NCBI RefSeq assembly: GCF_000972845.2
Contig: NC_040028.1
Span: forward strand, 12,553,744-12,617,743
Reading direction: 5' to 3'
Origin: Larimichthys crocea
Taxonomy: Eukaryota > Chordata > Actinopteri > Sciaenidae
Length of the DNA: 64,000 nt
Positions within the stretch are counted from its first letter, which is position 1, and every line of letters begins with the position of its first letter. Shown in pieces: positions 55,200-64,000 of the stretch. The notes under the pieces are model-generated. The model searched no databases. It was not told the DNA's origin and worked only from the letters and a program-made list of their open reading frames with translations. Position numbers and translations under genes: made by a program.

Positions 55200-55940
55200 A
55201 ATTTTCCTGCTGGTAAAAACTTGCATAGACTGAGCTCACTACCTTCCATTCTCATTGGTCAAACAACAAAAATCACCTGTCAAACTGCTTTGCACAATGA
55301 GCGTTCTGTCAGGCTGAGAGCAATCTGAGCTGTTGGGTTGTCAAGGCACTGATATATGTCATGCAGAGTTTTTTTTATTATTATTTAAACGTTCAACAGA
55401 GAACTGAGTGGAACATGGAAAAAGGAATTCAACCTTTTTCCATCAACTCTCTTCAGGGGACGTCCCGCTTCATCTGACAGCGCCTCTAGATTTGTGTGCG
55501 CCTGCCTCCTGTGTTTGACTGTCTGCTTCATCTCTGTATGTATAATCTGCGGCTCCTCGCGCTCTGTCAGTGTATTGGAATGATGGAAAATGACGTTTTT
55601 CTTTGACAGGGTTAGGCTTTGTACTGAAACCTCAAGGTGGTTTAGGGTTTTGAATTATTTTGATATATATTTACAGTGAAAAACCCATGAGATTCTGGCA
55701 ACAATGAATGCCCCCACCTACACCTAGTTCAATAATGCACACACAGAAGTGTCGTGTTAACTCTGTGGTTTTCAGCTGCAGCTTGCATCACCTCCTCTTC
55801 CTTCCTCTCTTGCTTGGTTGTTCTACTGTAGGACACCCTCAACACACTTAGATACACTTAGATGTGTACATATACATCACCTTTTATATAGATGTTTTTC
55901 TTCGTTCCTTCAGAAAAAAAAATAGGAACAGAAACGGAAG
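55200..55940. other. no gene recognised
   Basis: Intergenic DNA with no identifiable element. Confidence 0.4.
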
Positions 55941-55949
55941 GCACGTCAG

Positions 55950-56170
55950 ATGGGCATTACAATAATCAAGTCGTGAGATGACCACAGTCTGTATCAGGTT
56001 TTGAGTAGCATTTTGAGTTAAGTAAGGCCATCGATCATGACTCCCAAATTTCTCGCTACCCTGGTAGGGGCGAGAGATAGGGAGTCAACTGCGATGTTGA
56101 TGTCATGGTGTATTGTAGGTTTGGGAACTGTACAAGAATGTCTTTATCAGTAACGAGTACTCCTCCTTTT
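55950..56170 (-). pseudogene. LINE-like fragment (low confidence)
   Basis: The plus-strand text 'gggcattacaataatcaagt' and neighbours resemble the reverse of the LDYCNxL region and downstream parts of L2-type LINEs. It is strongly decayed. Confidence 0.35.
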
Positions 56171-56759
56171 GACATTTTCAGTTTAAATCAGTTGCTATAG
56201 TTACATCCATGCTGGTATGAGACTTCCTATGATTACTTCTAAACATCAAAAGTAATAAGAGGAAACTACCTTTTGTTTACTCATGATAAAGTCTTTTTAT
56301 GTCAATATAACAGAGCTCATTGGTTTCTATATAGATCATCACTGAACCACAGCACTGCATGGAGTTCTTCAGTTCAGGGCTTCCTCTCCTTTTTGGCCCG
56401 CTGAAGACTACACCCTGATTCCCAAAAAGTTGGATTGCTGTGTAAAGTCAAAGATTTTCTATAGAAAAGATGATGCATTTCAATCTCCACCAATGATTTG
56501 TCTGAAAATGCATTTTTAGTGTCAATGTTCAGAGGATATGTGGCTTGTGAAGAATGTTCAGTCATTGGAGTCAACAGAGTCAGGAGCTGCTGGTTTCCTA
56601 AAGGAGGGTGGCAGAGACTAAAGCCATGTAACACAGAGACAAGAAATGACTCTTCAGTTAGGCGTCTGTTTTCTAAAGCATCTCTGGTAAAATGTAAAGA
56701 AGAACAGAATGCATCAAATTCAGAATATGTATTTATATATATATATTTGCTCTCCCCAA

Positions 56760-56960
56760 TGCTCTTTTCCCTTTCACACCAACTCTCTCTGGATCAGCAG
56801 CTCTTTAGGCAGGTTGAGCTTCCTGAGCAGGAAGTACAACCTCTGCTGGGCCTTTTTGATGATGATGTTTGTGTTTGTCTCCCAGTTGAAGTTTCCACAA
56901 CAGACACAATGTTGTTGGTTATGGTGATGGCCGACAGTCGCAATAGATATTTATATAAGC
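56760..56960 (-). pseudogene. non-LTR retrotransposon fragment
   Basis: The minus strand reads KKAQQRLYFL and then RKLNLPKELLIQ across frames, the region just downstream of reverse transcriptase in several fish LINE families. No intact frame. Confidence 0.55.
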
Positions 56961-57309
56961 TCAAGAAATATAATATAATAAAATACAAAAAAGTAATTTA
57001 AATAAAGTACAAAGTGTATTGTATAGGTATAATATTAAAATAAATGAATAAATGAATGTACTACATATAGATAACAACATAAGGACATAACAGCTGCTGT
57101 TATATATCTGTAGATGTGACACAAAATATGACTTTCTGAATGATCTTGTTAAAGACAAGAGCAAGAATGATACGTTATTATCTTAAATGTTAGCAGATGT
57201 TGCATTACTCATAATAAGTCATGATGAGAATGAACATGATGTTCAGATTTGTATCAGCTTCATGCAAACGTCATGCATTTATATGTAACTTTTTTCTTTT
57301 TCATATTTT

Positions 57310-57385
57310 AAATGTTAGTATTGGCCCCCAGGCATCTTCACATTGTCAGATCTGGCCCTCTTTAAAAGAAGTTTGGACACCCCTG
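57310..57385. mobile_element. one terminus of a hAT element
   Basis: Inverted, the end reads CAGGGGTGTCCAAACTTC followed by 'agggccagatctgac', a familiar hAT (Charlie-like) terminus. The other terminus was not found. Confidence 0.55.
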
Positions 57386-57620
57386 GGTTAGATTAAGAGT
57401 TCAGAAGTATGGTGGCCCAGTGCTCACTTTAAATCTTGACTGTGTGATGCAGAAACTTGAAGTTTTCAGGTTGCACACACTTTCAGGAGACTTTTAAGTA
57501 CATCTGCTAAACTTATTCAATATTTGCATCTTCACTCTGGGTATGTCAGTGTCTGCTTACGTCACTGCAGCCTCAGACCACTAGAGGTCAGACTTTGGCA
57601 TAAAAAGCTGAAACCATGAA

Positions 57621-57624
<4 letters not shown>

Positions 57625-57677
<53 letters not shown>

Positions 57678-58070
57678 GACACAGAGAGAGACAGAGAGAG
57701 AGAGAGACAGAGAGAGAGAGACAGAGAGACAGAGAGAGAGAGACAGAGAGAGACAGAGAGACAGAGAGAGAGAGACACACACACACACACACACACAGAT
57801 AGAGAGACACAGAGACAGAGACAGAGAGAGACAGACATAAACAGACACAGACAGAGAGAGAGAAAGACAGAGACACAGAGAGAGAGAGAGACAGACACAA
57901 ACAGACACAGACAGAGAGAGAGAAAGACAGAAATACAGAGAGACAGAGGCACAGAGAGACACAGAGAGAGAGAAAGACAGAGACACAGAGAGACACACAG
58001 AGAGAGACAGAGGCACAAACAGACACAGACAGAGAGAGAGAAAGACAGAGACACACAGAGAGAGAGAGCG
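57625..58070. repeat. long compound GA / GACA / CA satellite
   Basis: About 445 bases of AGAG, GACAGAGA and ACACAC blocks, with a higher-order unit near 100 bases repeated several times at 57830-58060. All three minus-strand frames and one plus-strand frame are open because of the composition. They are not genes. Confidence 0.95.
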
Positions 58071-58270
58071 CTCATCTCATCACTGGCGGTTTGAGTGGAT
58101 CGCATTGGTTCACGCTGATTTCTGGGTTGGGCAGGACAGGAAACCAGGCACCGGGAACGCGCAGGGCATAAATCCGCGCTCGCGCGAGTTTTTTGGGATC
58201 CGGTGTCGAGCTAAAAGATGCGTCAAGCCAGACTCGAACACACCGGAAGTGAGGCGATTTCAGCTTCACA
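58071..58270. promoter_or_regulatory. CpG-containing segment, possible old promoter
   Basis: GC- and CpG-richer than its surroundings, with CCGGAAGT (ETS type) near 58243. No exon assigned. Confidence 0.2.
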
Positions 58271-58335
58271 ATAAATAAATACAGTTTTCTAAATATTCGT
58301 TTTTTAGCAAAGAAAAAAAAACTGCTTTTTAAAAC

Positions 58336-58410
58336 AAATGATTGAGTATTATTCTTTTTTTAACACAAGCCCCTCGCTTTTGTTAAAAAAAGAATAATAC
58401 TCAATCATTT
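58336..58410. repeat. perfect 30-bp inverted repeat with 15-base loop
   Basis: Arms at 58336-58365 and 58381-58410 are exact complements (ends AAATGATTGAG and CTCAATCATTT). The loop is CAAGCCCCTCGCTTT. Perfect pairing implies recent origin or gene conversion. Confidence 0.9.
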
Positions 58411-58511
58411 TGGGTTATCAACCCGTCAATATAAACCCATATTCAAATGCATACAGTAGACAAGATAAGACAACTACTACATGTGTGCATATTATAGATT
58501 GCAGCCCTGAG

Positions 58512-58775
58512 CAGCGCCAGGTCCTGGCCACATTTGCGCCCCCCCCCCCTCACGGCAGCCTGTGCGCCCCTGGATGCGCCGTGCGTCCCAAACAGTCTGT
58601 CCGCCGCCCCCCTCTGCCTTGTCAACACCCCGCTCCCCGCCACCCCGCTCCGCTAACTTAATGAGCGGTATCGAAAATGACCGGGGTTTTTTTCTTTTTC
58701 GGGCGATCGTGCGCCCCCCACGGAGACTGCGCCCTGGGCGGCCGCCCACATTGCCCATAGCTAGGACCGGCCCTG
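58512..58775. mobile_element. 264-bp hAT MITE with exact 8-bp target duplication
   Basis: Left end CAGCGCCAGGTCCTGG; right end, inverted, CAGGGCCGGTCCTAG. GCCCTGAG flanks both sides (58504-58511, 58776-58783). The interior is GC-rich with CpG and a poly-C stretch; no real ORF. Confidence 0.85.
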
Positions 58776-59098
58776 GCCCTGAGGCTGAATATACGATACA
58801 TGTCTATGTGTATCTCAATAGATATATTATTATTGTTGTTGTTGATACTGTTATTCCATACTGTTATTAACAATAACATTACCGTCATATCATCAGTATT
58901 ATTACCACTATCTTGCCACTGCACCTTATCTACCTATTTATCTTGTGTTTTTCTGAAGTGTCCTTGTCCCATTTTGTTTTTTTCTTTTTATTTGTATTTT
59001 TTTTTCTACCTCAGTATTGTATTCTATTGTATTTTTATTGTATACAAATATACCGGACTGCTATGATGACCTAATTTGACCTAAATGAATTAATAAAG

Positions 59099-59100
59099 TC

Positions 59101-59179
<79 letters not shown>
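59099..59179. repeat. (CTAT)n microsatellite
   Basis: About 20 copies of the tetranucleotide. Confidence 0.95.
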
Positions 59180-59289
59180 GATTCAAGGGGTCACATGACA
59201 TCTAAAATGAGAAAAATAAATTTAAATTGCTGTTATTTGACGAGTTTATATGATTTCTTATCAGTGAACTGTTTTAACTGTTTTCGTGT

Positions 59290-59946
59290 AGCTGTCAGGA
59301 GCTTTTATTTTGAAGCTGCGGCCGGAAGTCTCTCCCTCTGCCTGCCTGTAGCTTGAGCCAGTGTTCGCGGTGCTGGATTCAGTGTGGCAGCAGGGGAAAT
59401 CTGGGATATCTGGGATATCTGGGAAAAGGGGAGTCAGTAGGTGTAAACCGGGACTGAACCGGCTGAAATCCCGACGAAGCCTCGTCCGTCACAGCGCGGA
59501 CAACGGGCTTTCCCAGCGGACACCTCTCCTCGGTCTTCCCGCTGCGGTCTTTTTTCTGTCGTCTCCTCCCGGAGGTCTCCCTGGATCCGCACAGTGAGTA
59601 GCCCAGCTCCCCTTCACCTAAACGCATCTCTGTGCCCCGCATTCAGCCTGCTCTGCCCACACCTCGCTATGAAAGTCTCGGTTAAAACCCGCAACACCGG
59701 AGCTTTTATTGTGCGGCGAACGGAGAGAGCGGGACCTTTAATTAACATCCGCTGGAATAAAAGCCAATTAATCCCGTTTTTTTAATCCCGGCTGCATGTG
59801 CATGCAGAGAAAGGAGACGGGTGGGGAGGGGGTACCGGAGAAAACGAGCAGCTCCACAGAAAAGAGGCTTTGCTGCACTTCAGCTGCTGAAACGCATTTC
59901 AGCGGCGACTGCACGCACGGTCCATTTCTGCCGTTATTCATCCTGC

Positions 59947-60023
<77 letters not shown>

Positions 60024-60060
60024 TCGGCGCCGTATTAAACGCCGCAGGGCCTGCAGAGAG
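59290..60060 (+). promoter_or_regulatory. CpG-island promoter and noncoding first exon, head-to-head with cd28 (raph1 candidate)
   Basis: From about 59290 the sequence turns GC- and CpG-rich (GCGGCCGGAAG near 59315-59325, CGCGGTG, CGCACGG), unlike the AT-rich surroundings. A plausible 5' exon ends at CACA|GTGAGTAG (59593), a consensus plus-strand donor. It has no convincing long coding frame, so it would be a 5' UTR exon. CCGGAAG is an ETS-type word common in housekeeping promoters. In human, RAPH1 (lamellipodin) lies divergently next to CD28, so by synteny this may be the start of raph1. No RAPH1 coding sequence is seen here. A long GT run lies at about 59948-60020. Confidence 0.45.
59948..60020. 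repeat. (GT)n microsatellite
   Basis: A pure GT dinucleotide run of about 70 bases just after the CpG-rich exon. Confidence 0.95.
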
Positions 60061-60439
60061 AGAGAGAGAGAGCACACACACACTCTCTCTCTCTCCCGGC
60101 CTGGATGCGCAGGTTCGCCGGGGAGCAGCAGCCGGCTGACAGCGCCTTCCCAGCCGGGATATTTGCGTTTATCTCAGCGGCAGCTCGGAGGCCAGGCGTG
60201 CGGGGCTGACACAAGCAAGGCGTGGCATTCATATAGCATTACACAGCCATGGGCGTGTTCCCCCCGCAGCTGCCGCCACACACTACTCACTTTTCGAGAT
60301 GTGTGGTTAATTCAGGATCATTCATCCATCTCCATCATAAATGATTATGTTCTTTAACAAGCAGCCAGGTCAGAGTTTACCCCAGGCCTCATTCACAAGT
60401 CATTTCATATTCAGCATCATCAGACATGCAGGACTGCCA

Positions 60440-60440
<1 letters not shown>

Positions 60441-60483
<43 letters not shown>
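60441..60483. repeat. (CTGT)n microsatellite
   Basis: Ten or so tetranucleotide copies. Confidence 0.9.
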
Positions 60484-63400
60484 CAGTATACACTGTTTCA
60501 CTGTCTGTCTTCTGAAAGGTAAACCTGTCTTCCTGCTGGACCCGTCTATCTCAAAATTAGGAACAACATCCAAAAAATATTGCTGAACTGCCTCATTTAG
60601 CTAAAGGTCATGAAGTGGTTATGTTTAGGTATGAGGTCGAACGTGTTTATTAAAGGTGTCAGTAATATGTGGGGCCATGCATGAAGACCTGCCAGCAAAG
60701 GGTTCTATGCATTGATAGCAGTGGTCTGGTGAAATGATGAAACACAAGCCAAGAAGTCCCGTCTAAAGATTGATTGGACAATACATTTATGTTGCCAGAT
60801 GATGTCGGACTGCACTTTGGCAATAAAAGAAGAGTAGGGCCTGGATTGATTGAAGTGAATGAGTGGGTTGGTTTTATACCCAACTGTCTTTGATGGAAAT
60901 GTATGGAATTTAGAGGAAGCTGGTGAGAATTTGGCTTTTTCCTTTGACAGTGACCATGTCCTCCTACCGTTTGTCCGAAGCAAACAGGGAGAGACTTCGA
61001 CCTTTTGCACAATATTTCTTCTAATCATTCTGATTAGAAATTCCAAGTTAACTGTAACACGGATGCTAAATCAAGTGATCTGATAAGTTGTGTGTTTATA
61101 TGCCTCAGTTATGGATGTATTGTAGAACCTGGTGCTAAGGGTTGAGCCCATGTAAACAAAACACAACCGGTTTGACATTCAGACATAGACGGTACCAGTG
61201 ACACTGCATTTGATAAGATGTCACATGTGACTCAGCCTCTTCTGAGTTGAGCTGAAGGGGAATACCATGAGTTGCCATGAGTTGCAGTAAGGCTGAGCAG
61301 CGATGTTGTATCCAGTGTCTATAATACATCCATGACCCCGAAGCATTTAATAAGAATGTAACGTTTTGTGATGTGCAAACTGCTACATCCTGATGTAAAG
61401 TGTCCAATCTGATGGAATTATAACAGAAGAAGTAGTTCTGCCTTGTTCTCGTCACCTAATGTTACTGCAAACTATTTTATTGCATTGTCTAAATGTTCTC
61501 TCTGAAAGGCAGCCATGCAGTGTATATGTCAAGGGCTTTTATTGTGGAATGTAGAAAATCTGTAATGCCTTGCCAGTTGGACATTAACGTTGCCATCATG
61601 ATCCAGACTCGGGACCTTTTGTGTTTATTTTATAACCCTCATAATTACAGTCCAAGCTCATAACCCTTGCTTACATTACCCCCACATGGAGTGAGCATGC
61701 ACAGAAGAATGAGAAACGATTGGATGAAGTGTTTGTGTGGTAATTAAGTGGTAATTATTGCTTTAACCTGATCCTCCCAATCAGGCCGGTCTTTTCTGAT
61801 TGAGGTGCTATTATTAGTGGAATATATTTATATATATATATATATATATATATGTGGTCCACTTGAATGCAGCTACACTGGCCTTTGGGTCTAGAAAATA
61901 AGGTGGATGATTAAATGCTCAGACTGCCATATTTCTTTATCATACCTTGATATTGTGAGTGCTCATGAAATAATCACACTGATTTCCTATACAGTGAATT
62001 GCATGGTGATTTTAAGTGTGTTTCTTTAAAACAAAAAGGGTTCACAGTCCCAAGTGCCGTTTTGACATTCTGTCTTGGTGCTGTAATCTTGTAACCAGGT
62101 CCATCAGTGCTGCAGTGTAATCATCCGGACAGGCTTGAGACGTCCCACCCCACTTGTGTGCTGCAAAGTGGAGCAGAATTCAGTGTCTACCAGTAGTGTT
62201 GAGGGTTAACTGGAGTATAAAAATCCCTGCTGCCCTACTTCAGCTAAAGGCTGCTCCGACTGTATCCGGACCAGCCAGTCATCTGAGACCTGCTGGGTCC
62301 TGGTTTCCTGATTCAGTATCCTTCACTGGCTAGTGCTCATCCCCATGGTGTTTCTGCTCTGTACTTTCCAACAGTCCGTCTGATACAATCAAGCAGCGAG
62401 ACATCATCTTTTGGATGTTCTCTTGGTTGTGTTTGAGTTGTTGTAGGCGGTGTTCATGTCTTTTCATTGATTCCATTTGAGCAATAGGGAGGTGAATCAT
62501 CAGGAGATCCTGATACAGTTTGAAAGGTTGGGGTTAGATGGTTAGGGTTAGAGTTGAAGATGTTGATTAATAGGGTTGTAGTCAACCAAAGAAAATCTTG
62601 GTTGACTGAAATTCTACGTACTCTTCAATCAATCAGTTGGTTCATGGGGGCAGTTTGACCTCTTTATTGTTGCCTTCAAATGAGACTGAACATTAACACA
62701 GTTCCTCTTGACTGTCCCTCAATATTACAGCATTAACTAGTCCAACATTGCCCCAAACTGGGGGAGTACCCACAGACAAGTCTACGAAATAAGCACTGAA
62801 AGCATAAAATAACATGAAACACCAAACTTTCAAGTCTTAAGTCTGGTCATGGACAGTCAGTATCAACCTAACTGTAAATGCACAGTAAGTCAGGACTAGC
62901 AGTCTCCATTAGGTTGGGTCAATTCCAAACATTCCAAACCACACTTGATGAGCAAAATATATTTAAATGTTATATCTAGAATTCACCCCTGAACTGGAGT
63001 GTCTTTTTTTCTTTTCTTTTGAAGATAACACCAGACATTGTCCAACCACCGAAAACACATCAACCAACCAACCAACCAATCAGAAGGTGTCAACCCTATA
63101 TTTGGTTACATTTAGCTCAAGTACACCTTAAAGATAGCAATGTTAAGGTGTCCGCTTTGCTCCAAAGCTCGATATGGTGGCGTCTGGACAGATTCCTTCA
63201 TAATTTGCTGTTGGTGTTTGCAGTGCCCTCAGGGCGATGCCGTACTGATCTTTTCTCTAACACCAGAACAACTGATTTGTGTTTGATTAGCGGTGGATAT
63301 TTATTGGCTGTGGCCCAAGTTCCATACTATATACTAAATGTATATGTGCTGTGTACTACTATGTCTTTTTCGAGTACAGTGTAAAGAAGATCAGTGTTCT

Positions 63401-64000
63401 TTTGTTTTGCACAAACAGGAAATGACTCGAGTCATCAAGTCAAGTGTGACTTTGGAATGTCATTGACGGTTAAACGTCTCAAACAAACAAAATGTTTTGG
63501 ACTTTTTTGCAGTCGTTCCTTCATTTCCTCTTTGCACATCAACTGCACACTCAAAAATCAAGATATTTATAAGGAGTAAATATGTTGTGTGGAATCTTTG
63601 GAAATGGAAAAATTGATCTTGAATGTTGTTGCTCTCCATCACCTTTTGCATCCACCTTTACACTGGAGATGTAGCTCTCCTACAGGATCACGTACAGAGC
63701 AAGATGTCCACTCTGCATCAAAGATATTAGCGATGCATTACAGTCCCAGTTGAAGTAATTCGAATAAAATGTTTGGATGAAGCTCGGGGACACATGACTG
63801 CTGTGGGATATGCACATCTGCATTTCCAGTCTTGTGTGCTTCCTCTGGCAGCTCTGCACACATCTTGTAAACATCAGACTCAATGCACTGATTACATCTG
63901 TATCAGCTGCTCTGGTGCAGCCTGTCAGAGTATTCTCACTAGTGGGCTCCAAAGGTCAACCCGGGTCACCATCTGATGTTGTTTTCCCGTTTTTCTGTTC
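60484..64000. other. no gene recognised; presumed intron of the right-hand gene
   Basis: Includes a (TA)n run at about 61828-61853 and a short (ACCA)n run at 63061-63079. Short ORFs on both strands, up to 121 codons at 63019..63384, have no recognisable domain or splice support. If the CpG block at 59290 is a first exon, this is intron 1. Confidence 0.35.

Noticed and set aside
57562..58105. Four long overlapping ORFs rich in Ser/Leu/Cys or Arg/Glu
   Set aside because: They are produced by the GA/CA satellite, which has no stop codons in several frames; composition only.
63019..63384. 121-codon ORF near the right edge
   Set aside because: No domain, signal or splice evidence; length is compatible with chance in this much sequence.

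Overview
The window is genomic DNA of a ray-finned fish, probably a percomorph teleost. The evidence is vertebrate-type exons with GT-AG introns, a dense mix of teleost transposons (L2/CR1-like LINEs, Tc1-like elements, hATs, Harbingers, a Tigger-type MITE, solo LTRs), abundant microsatellites, and receptor genes that only jawed vertebrates have. Nothing in it looks prokaryotic, and I see no CRISPR array, rRNA or tRNA gene.

The main content is a T-cell costimulatory receptor cluster, all on the minus strand and rebuilt here exon by exon. (1) A complete cd28-like gene has five coding exons between 48409 and 40887. All splice phases agree, and it encodes 194 residues: signal peptide, V-type Ig domain with a YPPPQ ligand-loop motif, stalk cysteine, membrane segment, and a tail with a YINT phosphotyrosine motif. 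(2) A ctla4-like gene has four coding exons between 28978 and 25459. It encodes a signal peptide, a four-cysteine V domain with FYPPPY, a stalk cysteine and a membrane segment. Its cytoplasmic-tail exon was not found. (3) At the left edge lies a partial third gene, a signal-peptide exon at 2155..2089 and a V exon at 369..109. Its four-cysteine pattern and its place as third in the array suggest ICOS. Read along the minus strand the order is CD28, CTLA4, ICOS-like, the same as in mammals.

To the right, 59290-60060 is a CpG-rich promoter-like block with a plus-strand 5' exon ending in a consensus donor. It is head-to-head with cd28, as RAPH1 is in human, so it may be the noncoding first exon of raph1. 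That is inference from synteny; no coding exon of that gene is visible.

The rest is mostly mobile DNA. Left to right: Harbinger pseudogene (3270-3950); 5'-truncated L2 LINE (4396-5666); Tc1 fragment (6774-7265); whole decayed Tc1-like element (10893-12154); a nest of LINE, hAT, LTR, second LINE and solo LTR (12894-19520); another LINE carrying a small hAT MITE (19530-21030); deleted hAT with a BED finger (29928-30747); L2 copies at 34471-34937 and 39620-40740; a tandemly duplicated repeat (35040-36370). In the cd28 introns are a Harbinger-like element with a Myb/SANT reading frame, a GTF2IRD2-type hAT, an inverted-repeat unit, a Tigger-type MITE and a Tc1-like element. Upstream of cd28 are dispersed repeats, two perfect hairpins, a hAT MITE and long GA/CA tracts. 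The last 3.5 kb shows no recognisable gene and may be intron of the right-hand gene.
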